DNA from: a virus
Reading direction: 5' to 3' (one strand)
Length of the DNA: 40,699 nucleotides
IMG/VR virus record: IMGVR_UViG_3300020445_000013
Location: 1-40,699 of that record
The notes below the pieces were generated by a model that made no database searches, was not told where the DNA came from, and saw only the letters and a program-made list of their open reading frames with translations. Shown here in pieces: positions 18,089-26,458 of this stretch (position 1 is its first letter; each line of letters starts with the position of its first letter). Both the position numbers and the translations under genes were made by a program.

Positions 18089-18476
18089 TTGTAGCTCCTA
18101 ATTTTAAGTTTGATTTGTCAAACAATTCGACAATAGGGATAAGAATTACTTTTGATTTCTTTCCATCTCCTACATTCTTAATCGTATGTTTGTATTTTTC
18201 GGCAAGGTGCCTGATTGTGTCGGTATCAAATATCAACCGACAATAATCTTTGTTGCCATTTGCTAGTATGTGCACCCAATAGTCAGCTTCAGTTACAGAA
18301 ATGCCCGAAGGCTTTCCATAGCTCTCAACTTCAATTGCAATGTTCCCTGTTTTAAACCACCAATCTCTCTCAGTCTTAACCTCGACTTTAAATTGGTCAG
18401 TATCAAATATTGCTGCAAGCTTACGTTCTCGGTCTTGGCCATAAGCCAAGTCCAAATCGAATTTGGAGTTCTTCAA
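18069..18476 (-). CDS. Possible PD-(D/E)XK-type nuclease
   Basis: A 135-residue protein between DNA polymerase and exonuclease, overlapping the polymerase stop by four bases (ATGA) and the exonuclease start by 20. It has a FKVEVKTERDWWFKTGNIAI stretch at residues 29-48 followed by EVESYGKPSGI. The E-x-K and the following I-A-I-E strand resemble the core of PD-(D/E)XK nucleases, with D23/D26 as possible upstream acidic residues. Genes in this position in T7-like marine phages are often unnamed. The nuclease call is an inference from motif shape and neighbours. Confidence 0.55.
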   Translation of the reverse strand: MKNSKFDLDLAYGQDRERKLAAIFDTDQFKVEVKTERDWWFKTGNIAIEVESYGKPSGISVTEADYWVHILANGNKDYCRLIFDTDTIRHLAEKYKHTIKNVGDGKKSKVILIPIVELFDKSNLKLGATNENTIN

Positions 18477-20200
18477 TGCGTTTCACTCCAATTGTCCCCT
18501 ACTTTAAATTCTCCTGTTAGTGGTATGCGTAAATCAAAATGCGTACCTGTATTCTGAATGGCATCAACTGCAAGCTTACCTATAACGTCTGCTTCATCTG
18601 CATTACATTCAACTTGAATTTCATCGTGCACCCAAACTACCTGCTGAACATCTGGCAAGCGTCTTACTGCTTTATCAAATTCAACTAACCATTGCTTACA
18701 CACAATAGCTCCACTTGATTGAAGGAGTGTGTTGAGGGCTGAGTGCAAAGAACGAACCTTAATGTGTCTCCCATCAAGGCCAATAATATATCCTCGCTTT
18801 GAAGCTGACTGAACGTCTGTAATTAATCTATTTAGTGCAGGTAAATTGTTTAGGAAGCGGGTTCGAATCCGTCCCGCATCACCAACTGACTTGTTAGTAA
18901 CTTGAGCAATCTTCTTAACCCCGCCTCCATACAGGAAACAATAATAAAATCTTTTTGCAACATCCCTTGAGTCTAAACCTGCTAGCTCTTGGGTCTTTGT
19001 GTGAATATCACCATTCAAAACTACATCTGCATAATCTCCTTCGTCATACTTTGCTAAGTAATGTGCAAGCATACGAACTTCTAATCCTGATATATCTATT
19101 CCAACTAATTTCTTTCCTGCATCTGCTTTAAATAATGCTCGACACTCTTTCCCATAAGGAACAGAAACACTTGGTACTTGTCCTAAGTTCGGGTGTGAAT
19201 GTGATGCTCTAGCAGTAACAGTTGAATTAGTATTACAGTTACCATGAATGCGCCCATTCTTCTCAGCCTTTAACCAAGCTTGGGAGCCGTGAGCTATTTG
19301 TGCAATTCGTTTTTCTAATAAGAAATGTTCACTTAAAATTTTTGCCTCAGGATATTTCAGTTTATCTAAAACTGTTTCATCTACTTTTGGTTTTCCATCA
19401 GGAGTAAATTCTTTTGGCTCCCAATCGTATTTATCACTCAGCCTTTCTGCAATGTGCATCCTACTTGATGGATTGAAGACAACTGTTTTCTCTTTGAATA
19501 TTTGTTTGCCTTTAACATAGCCTCTAGCTTTGTTGTTAACTTTGGGTGTGAATGGGGTTCTCTCGACTATAGGGGGGAATATATCCTGAAGCTTATCTTC
19601 AAGCTCTAATCTCATTGCGTTGAGTTCAGAATATAATTTTTCAGCTTTAGTTTTATCAAATGGAAAACCATACTGTTCTTGTCGATGAATAATTTCTGCG
19701 ACCTTATGCTCTAAGTCTAAAGCGTCAGGCTGTTTTGATTGTGTGAGTGTGTTGTAAAGAGAGGCAGTAACTTCTACATCTTGGATGCAGTATTCTAACA
19801 TATCTTTTGTAAACTCTTTCCAATCTGTAACGATATGAGATTTGTACTGACCAATACGATGACCCCAAGCTTCTAGGCTATGTCTGCCTATTAAATTTCT
19901 TGGGAAGTCTTGTTTACGAAAGTCTCTATCTTTAATGTCAGGATAAAATAATCTTGCAGCAACAATTGTATCAAATATTTTTGCGCTTGTTACAAAGCCA
20001 TACAATTTCTGTAAAACAGGAATGTCATATTTAATTATGTTATGACCAATTATCTCATCTGCTTCATTTAACAACTGCAATGCCTTCTTAGTTTTTGCAG
20101 TTATAACTTCGTTTGTATCTAAGTCTTTAAGTACAATGCAATGAACTTTAGAGACATCAGGCAATAATCCGTCAGTCTCAATATCAAATACTAGGCGCAT
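18473..20200 (-). CDS. Family A DNA polymerase with 3'-5' exonuclease (T7 gp5-like)
   Basis: A 575-residue replicative polymerase. The N-terminus has the proofreading motif FDIETDGLLP (residues 4-13) and YCIQDVEVTASLYN near 135. The polymerase part has GIDISGLEVRMLAHYL (motif A), RDVAKRFYYCFLYGGG (motif B) and VWVHDEIQVEC (motif C). The residue equivalent to E. coli F762 / T7 Y526 is Tyr (K-R-F-Y-Y). It is about 130 residues shorter than T7 gp5. The T7 thioredoxin-binding insertion seems largely missing (only a short basic stretch precedes VVFNPSSR), so processivity must come another way. A tRNA-3'-end-like stretch lies inside the gene at 18854-18883. Confidence 0.95.
   Translation of the reverse strand: MRLVFDIETDGLLPDVSKVHCIVLKDLDTNEVITAKTKKALQLLNEADEIIGHNIIKYDIPVLQKLYGFVTSAKIFDTIVAARLFYPDIKDRDFRKQDFPRNLIGRHSLEAWGHRIGQYKSHIVTDWKEFTKDMLEYCIQDVEVTASLYNTLTQSKQPDALDLEHKVAEIIHRQEQYGFPFDKTKAEKLYSELNAMRLELEDKLQDIFPPIVERTPFTPKVNNKARGYVKGKQIFKEKTVVFNPSSRMHIAERLSDKYDWEPKEFTPDGKPKVDETVLDKLKYPEAKILSEHFLLEKRIAQIAHGSQAWLKAEKNGRIHGNCNTNSTVTARASHSHPNLGQVPSVSVPYGKECRALFKADAGKKLVGIDISGLEVRMLAHYLAKYDEGDYADVVLNGDIHTKTQELAGLDSRDVAKRFYYCFLYGGGVKKIAQVTNKSVGDAGRIRTRFLNNLPALNRLITDVQSASKRGYIIGLDGRHIKVRSLHSALNTLLQSSGAIVCKQWLVEFDKAVRRLPDVQQVVWVHDEIQVECNADEADVIGKLAVDAIQNTGTHFDLRIPLTGEFKVGDNWSETH
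18854..18883 (+). other. tRNA 3'-end-like sequence inside DNA polymerase gene
   Basis: The plus strand reads GCGGGTTCGAATCCGTCCCG then CATCACCA: a TTCGAAT T-loop with a downstream acceptor-like strand and CCA. The T-stem would have two mismatches, and no upstream tRNA body is visible, so it is not a tRNA gene. It could be chance (codes GDAGRIRTR on the minus strand) or a past recombination site. Confidence 0.3.
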
Positions 20201-20529
20201 ATTTCTTGGTTAATCCAATCTCTTAATTGTTTATTTCTTTTTAGTAATTCTGTAGTGAAGTTAGCAAAGCTATCTACAGCTCTCTCTTCTTCAGCTTTGT
20301 CTAAATTAAAAATGTACCAACAGGCATGGTAAGTCTCATGTAAAACAAGTGAGCAAGCTCTAGCTCCTCCTTCTTCAATAATGCCACTATCTAAAAATAT
20401 TGTTTGACCTCTGGCATCGTAAGAGCCCTGCTGGTCTCCAACCTCTAGCGCTACTTGCGAGTCTAAAAGTTTCACTTTTAAGTTGTGATAAGACACATCT
20501 ATAGTGTCTGGTAATTTTACTTTTTTCAT
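20191..20529 (-). CDS. Small HExxH putative metallopeptidase-like protein
   Basis: A 112-residue protein starting MKKVKLPDTIDVSYHNLKVK, with the ATG at 20527-20529 preceded by AGGAG. It contains LVLHETYHACWY near residue 70, an HExxH zinc-binding motif, and a downstream EEERAVDSFANF helix with acidic residues that could supply a third ligand. The layout resembles small phage SprT/ImmA-like domains. It lies between primase-helicase and DNA polymerase genes and overlaps the polymerase start by 10 bases. The substrate is unknown. Confidence 0.7.
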   Translation of the reverse strand: MKKVKLPDTIDVSYHNLKVKLLDSQVALEVGDQQGSYDARGQTIFLDSGIIEEGGARACSLVLHETYHACWYIFNLDKAEEERAVDSFANFTTELLKRNKQLRDWINQEICA

Positions 20530-20536
20530 TTTTCTC

Positions 20537-20722
20537 CTAATGTAATGTGTGTTTTTGTAGTCTAATTCTCCACGCAGCCTCGTTGCCATCAGCAATAAGT
20601 GTGAAGAGTGCGTTATCAATAATTTCGTAAGCTTCCTCAGTTGCAACATCAATAGTAATCCTTTTGGCGGGATGCTTTGTCGCTTGAGCTAAAGCGTCCA
20701 TGACAATCTCTGTCCATTGCAT
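20537..20722 (-). CDS. Small hypothetical protein
   Basis: A 61-residue protein beginning MQWTEIVMDALAQATKHPAK. I use the ATG at 20720-20722; a GTG 10 codons upstream would overlap the end of the primase gene further. No strong ribosome site is seen, and it begins five bases before the primase-helicase stop, so it is probably translated by coupling. No domain recognised; it looks like a compact alpha/beta protein with one possible strand (RITIDVA). Confidence 0.5.
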   Translation of the reverse strand: MQWTEIVMDALAQATKHPAKRITIDVATEEAYEIIDNALFTLIADGNEAAWRIRLQKHTLH

Positions 20723-20726
20723 CGCT

Positions 20727-22310
20727 TTAGAAGTCGTTGTTAGTGATTTCACTAAGGCAGCCTGTTGCTAAATCATAATGTAAATTACAAGCGCTTCCTG
20801 TTTCTCCACTAAATCTATTCTTAAGAATGTTAACTTGAGTAATATTATCTTCTGCCTGCAAATCTCTTTGCATAGAAATAATCATATCGCTAAGTTGACC
20901 AATAGAAGCTGACCCTCTAAGTGCATTCATTGTTACACTCTTGCCATCTTCCCAACCTTTATCTCCTTCACTTCTTCTTAAGTGTGAGACAAGCATTAAT
21001 CCAATACCTGTTTCTTCTACTAATGTTCTTAATACTGAAACTGTGTAATCAATTAATTTACGTTCATCGTTAGTGTTTGAATCTCCAAGTGAGGAGAGTG
21101 CCATGTGTAAGTGGTCAAGAATTACGAAGTCAACATTACAAGCTTTAGCCAAGTATCTAATTTTGGAAATGAGGTTGTCTGCAACTGTAGAACCAAAATG
21201 ATTGTATAAATAAAAATTACCATTGCCGACAGTTTGACTAAAAGTTCGTTCAAGCTCATCTTCTTCAATTCCTTCGCGTGTTAAATGTAGTGGTTTCTTT
21301 AATGCAGCTCCCATAATTCCAAGAGAACTTCGCTTAACACTTTCCTCTAGGGCTATGTAGCCAACTTTAAAATCCTTTTGTAAAAGATGGAGAGCAACGT
21401 GCCTACAGAAGGAACTCTTTCCTACGCCTGAGCCTGCTGTAATTGTAACCAACTCACCTTTACGTAAGCCGTGTGTTTTAACGTTTAAAGTTTCAAATGG
21501 ATAATCAACTGTAACATAATTATCCTCCTCTTTTATTTGCTCCCAAATATCTGCGCCTAATACAATACCATCTGGCCTGTATGATTTAGCTGACCAAATG
21601 CAGTCAGTAAGTTCTTTAAACTTACCAGCAACGAGCATTTCGTTTGCATCTTTCAAAGGCAACGAACAGATTTTTGCTTTGTTTGGGGAGAATAACTTCG
21701 CGCATTCTGTCGCTGCCTTTTTTCCTGCTTGGTCTTGGTCAAAGGCTAAGACAACTGAGTCAAACCCTTCGAGCCATTCCAATTCCTTTTGAATATCTTT
21801 TTTTGCACCTGCAGCTCCTGTCTTAATACTGACTACAGGAAATTTGTTGTCCCAAAGTTTAGAAACTGTAAGAGCATCTATCTCTCCTTCAGTAACAACT
21901 ACCATTTTACCTTTGCTAGCCCAAAGCTGCTGTCCGAACAATGTTGCTTGCTTGGCATCACCTAACCATTGAAAATCTTTGGAAGGGTATCTCAACTTTT
22001 GTGCAACTAATTCTCTATCAGAATTATAATAGTTTGCGATATGACATGGCCTACCGAAGTAATCGCCAATGCTATAATTAAATTTCTGTGCTGTTGTAAA
22101 ATCTATTTTTCTTTGAGGTAATTCTTTTACCTCTCCGCTGATAAAATCTTTTGAAACTTTATTTTGTGTTGGTGGTGTCAATGCGTCTTCTCCTCTCGTT
22201 CTGTTTTCGCATCCAAAGCAATAAGTATGTCCATCGTCATAAACCGCTACATTATCTCTGCTTCCGCAGGAGTCGCAGCTGGTGTGATATAGAAAATTGC
22301 TTTCTGTCAT
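20727..22310 (-). CDS. DNA primase-helicase (T7 gp4-like)
   Basis: A 527-residue bifunctional replication protein. Residues C12, C15, C31 and C34 form the Cys4 zinc finger that recognises primer sites. The TOPRIM primase domain shows VVVTEGEIDALTV near 140 and VVLAFDQDQAG near 190. The C-terminal ring helicase has Walker A GSGVGKSS near 270, Walker B VDFVILDHLHMALSS near 400 and a VSHLRRS arginine-containing motif near 445. It acts with the DNA polymerase and ssDNA-binding protein at the fork. The ATG at 22310 lies 82 bases after the amidase stop, behind a terminator. Confidence 0.95.
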   Translation of the reverse strand: MTESNFLYHTSCDSCGSRDNVAVYDDGHTYCFGCENRTRGEDALTPPTQNKVSKDFISGEVKELPQRKIDFTTAQKFNYSIGDYFGRPCHIANYYNSDRELVAQKLRYPSKDFQWLGDAKQATLFGQQLWASKGKMVVVTEGEIDALTVSKLWDNKFPVVSIKTGAAGAKKDIQKELEWLEGFDSVVLAFDQDQAGKKAATECAKLFSPNKAKICSLPLKDANEMLVAGKFKELTDCIWSAKSYRPDGIVLGADIWEQIKEEDNYVTVDYPFETLNVKTHGLRKGELVTITAGSGVGKSSFCRHVALHLLQKDFKVGYIALEESVKRSSLGIMGAALKKPLHLTREGIEEDELERTFSQTVGNGNFYLYNHFGSTVADNLISKIRYLAKACNVDFVILDHLHMALSSLGDSNTNDERKLIDYTVSVLRTLVEETGIGLMLVSHLRRSEGDKGWEDGKSVTMNALRGSASIGQLSDMIISMQRDLQAEDNITQVNILKNRFSGETGSACNLHYDLATGCLSEITNNDF

Positions 22311-22352
22311 TTTGTTGTAAATTTTTTGCTGAAATATTTGGTGGGCTAAACG

Positions 22353-22392
22353 TAAAAGCCCCTAGTGAACGGCTGACCAAACACTAGAGGCT
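22353..22392 (-). terminator. Rho-independent terminator after amidase gene
   Basis: On the minus strand AGCCTCTAGTG, a 14-base loop, then CACTAGGGGCT followed by TTTT. The 11-bp stem (one G-U pair) overlaps the amidase stop codon region. It would limit read-through from the ssb-endonuclease-amidase group into the primase gene. Confidence 0.75.
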
Positions 22393-22823
22393 CAAACAAA
22401 CTTACCCAATTCTGAAATTTCAAAATTCGGGCAAGGAGTATCAGCCATATCTCTATGACCAATTACTAAGGCCTTATTATAAATACTTTGAACATCATTT
22501 AAAAGACCATTTAAAGCCTTAAACTGAGCCAAAGTAAAATTACAATCAGGTTCGCCTGTCAGCGATTTTCCTCCGATTAAACAAATGCCAATACTATTAG
22601 CATTGCTTATATCTTCCTTAGCCTCCACGTGGAGACCAGAAATTTCCAAGCCTCGTCCCTCCTCTACAGTACCATCCCTTAGGATGATAAAGTGGTAGCC
22701 ACAAGACAAGAAACCTTTTTTGCGGTGAATAGTATCAATATCTTTTGCATTCAAATTTTCCTCTGGAGTAGTCTGAGAAGAATGTACGACAATATATTTT
22801 GTCTCCAATCTTTTATTACTCAT
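22392..22823 (-). CDS. N-acetylmuramoyl-L-alanine amidase (T7 gp3.5-like)
   Basis: A 143-residue zinc amidase that cuts peptidoglycan; in T7 the same protein also inhibits phage RNA polymerase. Zinc ligands align with T7 lysozyme: H14 (VVHSS), H123 (IGHRDMA) and C131 (TPCPNF), and Y43 in GYHFII matches T7 Y46. The T7 catalytic Lys (K128) position is Thr129 here, so activity may be altered. It overlaps the endonuclease gene by eight bases, the usual T7 gene 3/3.5 neighbourhood. With the T4-type lysozyme at 32.5 kb the phage has two wall-cutting enzymes, so this one may mostly have a regulatory role. Confidence 0.93.
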   Translation of the reverse strand: MSNKRLETKYIVVHSSQTTPEENLNAKDIDTIHRKKGFLSCGYHFIILRDGTVEEGRGLEISGLHVEAKEDISNANSIGICLIGGKSLTGEPDCNFTLAQFKALNGLLNDVQSIYNKALVIGHRDMADTPCPNFEISELGKFV

Positions 22824-23277
22824 TTACCCACTCCAAAGGCAGGTGTTTGTCAGCATAAAGAAAATTGTACTTTTCACACCACATACCATAAGTCGTTTTA
22901 GACTTCTTACTGATACGTGATTTAGAATTACTGAAAATAAATCGAATATCTAACTCAGGGTGCTGTTCTTTAACTAAGCGCATCTTTTGTCTGTCTGCAC
23001 TAGTAAACAGTCCTTTAGTTTCAATAAACATTTTAGTTCTTGGAATATAAAAATCAGGAGTGTAGGTGTGAACTTTTTGAGGCTTCGTATATTTCAACTT
23101 AGTCTTTTCAAATTCAAACTCTACACTCTCTGTTTCAAGCTCAGAGGCAATCCGTTCTTCTAATCCTGAACGGAAGCCATACTTCAGGCCGACTGCCTTA
23201 GAAGTCAAAGGCTTGTTGGCTCTCCTCCACGTCTGCTGGCGTGTCAGACGCTGAGTGCTCGTAGCCTTCTTCTTCAT
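22816..23277 (-). CDS. Endonuclease I / Holliday junction resolvase (T7 gp3-like)
   Basis: A 153-residue resolvase that cuts branched DNA and helps degrade host DNA. Active-site residues of T7 endonuclease I are present: E40 in FRSGLEE, D75 in YTPDF, E86 and K88 in FIETKGL, then the family-typical EQHPELDIRFIFSNS and YGMWCEKYNFLYADK. I use the ATG at 23275-23277 (AAGGA ten bases upstream), which gives nearly the T7 length (149), although it overlaps ssb by about 80 bases. A TTG start near 23208 just after GGAGGAG would be an alternative. Confidence 0.92.
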   Translation of the reverse strand: MKKKATSTQRLTRQQTWRRANKPLTSKAVGLKYGFRSGLEERIASELETESVEFEFEKTKLKYTKPQKVHTYTPDFYIPRTKMFIETKGLFTSADRQKMRLVKEQHPELDIRFIFSNSKSRISKKSKTTYGMWCEKYNFLYADKHLPLEWVNE

Positions 23278-23812
23278 CGAAGCCGTATCCTTTAGCATTA
23301 GCATTCCCTCCTTCTACAAGTTTGGTTATTTGAACTGCGCGTAGTCTCATCGACACGCCTGCTCCAACCATAGCCGTATAGTAGGGAACGAGCTCTGCAC
23401 TAACTTTCATCTCACTGCCTGACCAGATATTGGTATCAATCATGGGAGTACCTTTCGCATCAAAGATAGCAACTCTGTTAGGAATTAACTTCCCGTCTTT
23501 CGTAGTGATTTGAGCTTTAGTCTTGAACTTAAAAATTGTTTTGCCTGTAGCTTTCCCTGTGTCGTCTGTGTCGTCTTCATAGGGTGTTACAGATTGCTTA
23601 ACATTTTTACCTTTAGCTTTCTCTTTAGCAAGAGCAACGCTTTTTGTTATTTCGGCATCGATTTTAGATTTTAAATCTTCTGCCTCTTGTCCTGATAAAA
23701 TAAGATTAGTTTTATAATGCCCTACTTCATCAAAACGAGTATCAGGTGAAGTGAGCCAAGCATATTGACTGACCCCGACACCTGTTACTATTCGAGTATA
23801 ATTATTTTTCAA
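23198..23812 (-). CDS. Single-stranded DNA-binding protein (T7 gp2.5-like)
   Basis: A 204-residue protein right after the RNA polymerase gene, where T7 encodes gp2.5. An OB-fold-like centre is followed by a long acidic tail (FDEEEGYEHSASDTPADVEE) that ends in a Phe (QQAFDF). An acidic tail with terminal Phe is the hallmark by which gp2.5 contacts polymerase and helicase. A GG(A)GG-type ribosome site precedes the ATG. The 92-base leader contains a promoter-like site and a hairpin. Confidence 0.9.
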   Translation of the reverse strand: MKNNYTRIVTGVGVSQYAWLTSPDTRFDEVGHYKTNLILSGQEAEDLKSKIDAEITKSVALAKEKAKGKNVKQSVTPYEDDTDDTGKATGKTIFKFKTKAQITTKDGKLIPNRVAIFDAKGTPMIDTNIWSGSEMKVSAELVPYYTAMVGAGVSMRLRAVQITKLVEGGNANAKGYGFDEEEGYEHSASDTPADVEESQQAFDF

Positions 23813-23825
23813 ATTAGTATCCTCC

Positions 23826-23880
23826 GTCTGTTAAAAGTTATGAACTAAAAAATGTTCCTAGTTCATGTAGGGGCACCTAG
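23826..23880 (-). promoter_or_regulatory. Promoter-like site and hairpin between RNA polymerase and ssb genes
   Basis: Minus-strand AGGTGCCCCTACATGAACTA at about 23858-23879 matches the candidate promoter core GTGCCC-T-...-GAA. Directly after it GAACTA ... TAGTTC (about 23841-23863) can form a six-base stem with a T-rich loop. T7 has phi2.5 at the same place. Medium-weak match. Confidence 0.4.
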
Positions 23881-23904
23881 AGAATGCGATGCCTTCTAGC
23901 ACTT

Positions 23905-26349
23905 TTACGCAAAGAAGAACTCACTCTGTTTTAACATTTCAATTTCAAGCTTTCCTTTTTTTGGAAGCTCAGGAAGTTTTGCTCTAGCTTCTTCTGGTAT
24001 TAGTTGTGCAATACCTTCTTTAAAATCTGCAAGAACATCATTTTCAGAAAACACTTTTATAAACGCATCCCTTAAACATTCATTTAAAGTTTGTACGTCT
24101 GCAGCTGTAGTTCCAAAACTATCATGCACGTTACAGAAATTAGTTATCCCTTTTTGATAAGCAAGGTTGACTGTAGTCATCATTGAAGCACTATCTAAAC
24201 TATGAACAAAGTTAGCAGCAACTCCATTAACCATTCTGCGCCTGTCGGTCGTATCAAGCTCTGTATTTAGTCGAGGTTTAATAATCTCTCCCATTAACAT
24301 TGCTTTCACTCTCATAGAACGCACTTCTGGATAAGCCTGATAAATTGGAAAGCCAACAGGGTTAATCCAATGAATAGGTAATTGCTCCTTACAAACAACA
24401 CGGGCAATAGCTTGTAAGAAATCCATTCCCTCTCTTGCTGATTTAAGGTTGTCTCCAATGCTATCCCAAATCAAATGAGATAGATAAGAACTTGGCTTTA
24501 GTATCTCATGTCCGAAAGGATGCTTTTCGCCCCTATCTAAACGTTCCTGTATGTTTTCTTTTACAAAGTCAGTACAGCTATAACGGGTGCTGCCATAGCA
24601 GATAGTCATAATGCTACGCTTTGTAGTTGAACGCTTTACTCCATAATTTAACCAAGCTTGAGCATAAGGTTTACCCTCTGCCACATCTTTTTTAAGCCTC
24701 TCAGTAACATTATCAGCAATAACTTGATAAATGTCTTGAGGAGTATCAGTAACAGTAAGGTTTACAAGTTTACCTGCTTTCTCATCTCTGAGCATTAACG
24801 AGTAAAGTTGAAGCCCATTACAGCTACCATCAACAGAAACGGGAATATGAGAAACAAAGCCGTCCCCTTGCTCCTTAAATTGTTTCCACTCATTACAGAA
24901 AGCTAAGAATTGATATGGGCTATCAGCATCATTCCATTGCAAGTTAGCAATAGGGTCTGTAGCGCAGTCAATTATCCATTCCTCATTCTTCTCAACCCAT
25001 TTAACTCTGTCAGCTAATGAACATTTGTCTTTACCATAACAATTGGCTCCATGAACAGCTAACCAAAAGTCTCCTTTATTTTCTTTGGTAATTGGCTTGC
25101 CCTGTGAAAACTCAAGAAGAGCTTTAGCTCCTCCAATAGATTGATAATTTAAAAATGCAGGGACACAATAAACCCTAGACCTAAAATCCATTTGAAGAGG
25201 ATAGTAGATATGTGTCTTATCCTTAAACTCCTTAGCAATATGGAGTATTCTTCCAAACAATTGACGTTTAGAATCAGCTCTCTTATTTTCTCCATGAACA
25301 ATTGTCGCTTTAGCTTTCCACTTTATTAGAGATTCCTTATTGGTATCTATATCGTGGGGTTTATTGGGTACGGGCTTTAATTCAGTTGAAGGCATTTCCC
25401 CCCACTCATACCCGTTGTCAAAAGCATGGTTCATAACATCTAGGACAAAATGATTAATCCTGAAAGGTGTATTCTGCATAGCATTGACTGCATGATAGAC
25501 CTCAGGCATCTGGAAGTTTTCTAACTCCTCTTTAAACTTTTTATTCTTTTGTTTAACCAAGTCCAATGGAGGCAATTCAGCAGTCCAATAGGCTCCTCCC
25601 TCTGGGGAAGTCCATTCTTTAGGCTTCATAACAATAGGCTTATATTCGGGTGATAATAATTCATTCCATAGATTGCGGTTAGAAATCCATTCACGGGTCT
25701 TATCTGTAGCCTTAATGATATTAGCTCGTTTCTTTTTAATAATTGTAGTGCCTTTCTCTATCAGGCCTGTACTTTCAATCATTAAACTTGTTAAACGAAT
25801 GCCAATATGGAGCTTATCTGTCTTAGACCACTCCTCCCATGCAACATGGCCTCGTTTTGCACTCTCACGTAGTTTTCTGCGCTTATAAGCATAACTCCAG
25901 CTACGTTTGTCTAAATCCATCTTTACTGTCCCGTAAAGCTCAGGATTAAGGTTCTTGTAATTTTTAAGTTGAACCTCAGTCTCTATTTTACCGCCTAGAG
26001 CTATAGAACTAGCGGTAAAGGCTTTTTGCTGGGTTATCGAGTTAAGAATATGCTTCGCTGTGATAAGTGCAGAAATTTCTGGTTCTACCTCACATAATTT
26101 TAAATAGGCTATTTCTGGCCTACCTGTATTTCTTTTTGACTCGGCTGTTAGGTATTCATTGATTGCTTGGGCTAAAGGCCTAATGGTTGCTGCCACCATT
26201 GCTTTCCCATAAGAGGTAACGCTTTCTTCACCACGTTGTACGTGTGATAAACGTCTTTTGGAAGTTCTTTGCTTACCACCTTCCTTCATTTGCTTTTCGA
26301 GAGCAAATTGGTCTTGGTAAGTCGGTAGGGTTTCAATTATTTTCGTCAT
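23905..26349 (-). CDS. T7-type single-subunit RNA polymerase
   Basis: An 814-residue DNA-dependent RNA polymerase that transcribes middle and late phage genes. Core motifs are present: PVSVDGSCNGLQ (motif A Asp), KRSTTKRSIMTICYGS (motif B Lys) and NFCNVHDSFGT (motif C His-Asp), with FVHSLDSASM before it. The region corresponding to the T7 specificity loop reads AYPEVRSMRVKAMLMGEIIK, unlike T7, so the promoter sequence should differ. I choose the ATG at 26347-26349 (AAAGGAG nine bases upstream); an ATG three codons earlier has no spacing, and a longer reading to 26397 crosses a palindrome. The gene lies directly left of attP. Confidence 0.96.
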   Translation of the reverse strand: MTKIIETLPTYQDQFALEKQMKEGGKQRTSKRRLSHVQRGEESVTSYGKAMVAATIRPLAQAINEYLTAESKRNTGRPEIAYLKLCEVEPEISALITAKHILNSITQQKAFTASSIALGGKIETEVQLKNYKNLNPELYGTVKMDLDKRSWSYAYKRRKLRESAKRGHVAWEEWSKTDKLHIGIRLTSLMIESTGLIEKGTTIIKKKRANIIKATDKTREWISNRNLWNELLSPEYKPIVMKPKEWTSPEGGAYWTAELPPLDLVKQKNKKFKEELENFQMPEVYHAVNAMQNTPFRINHFVLDVMNHAFDNGYEWGEMPSTELKPVPNKPHDIDTNKESLIKWKAKATIVHGENKRADSKRQLFGRILHIAKEFKDKTHIYYPLQMDFRSRVYCVPAFLNYQSIGGAKALLEFSQGKPITKENKGDFWLAVHGANCYGKDKCSLADRVKWVEKNEEWIIDCATDPIANLQWNDADSPYQFLAFCNEWKQFKEQGDGFVSHIPVSVDGSCNGLQLYSLMLRDEKAGKLVNLTVTDTPQDIYQVIADNVTERLKKDVAEGKPYAQAWLNYGVKRSTTKRSIMTICYGSTRYSCTDFVKENIQERLDRGEKHPFGHEILKPSSYLSHLIWDSIGDNLKSAREGMDFLQAIARVVCKEQLPIHWINPVGFPIYQAYPEVRSMRVKAMLMGEIIKPRLNTELDTTDRRRMVNGVAANFVHSLDSASMMTTVNLAYQKGITNFCNVHDSFGTTAADVQTLNECLRDAFIKVFSENDVLADFKEGIAQLIPEEARAKLPELPKKGKLEIEMLKQSEFFFA

Positions 26350-26389
26350 AGAGTACATCTCCTTTAAAGTTGTATCTATGAAGAAACTA

Positions 26390-26405
26390 AGTTTCACGTG
26401 AAACT
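26390..26405. repeat. Perfect 16-bp palindrome near attP
   Basis: AGTTTCACGTGAAACT is its own reverse complement. It lies between attP and the RNA polymerase start, 40 bases upstream of the ATG, and looks like an operator for a dimeric regulator. Confidence 0.7.
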
Positions 26406-26408
26406 AGC

Positions 26409-26450
26409 AAAGTGCTAGCGTTAATCAATGAACGCTAATCACCGCACTTT
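26409..26450. repeat. Nested dyad symmetry beside attP
   Basis: An outer AAAGTGC / GCACTTT pair (26409-26415, 26444-26450) encloses an inner AGCGTT / AACGCT pair (26417-26422, 26431-26436). It could form a two-step hairpin in the RNA polymerase leader or a protein-binding site. Confidence 0.6.
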
Positions 26451-26458
26451 TCTGTTCT

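Noticed and set aside
23277-23304. Longer start for endonuclease I at 23304 (MLMLKDTASM)
   Set aside because: It would overlap ssb further and exceed the family length; the ATG at 23277 has a ribosome site and gives 153 residues.
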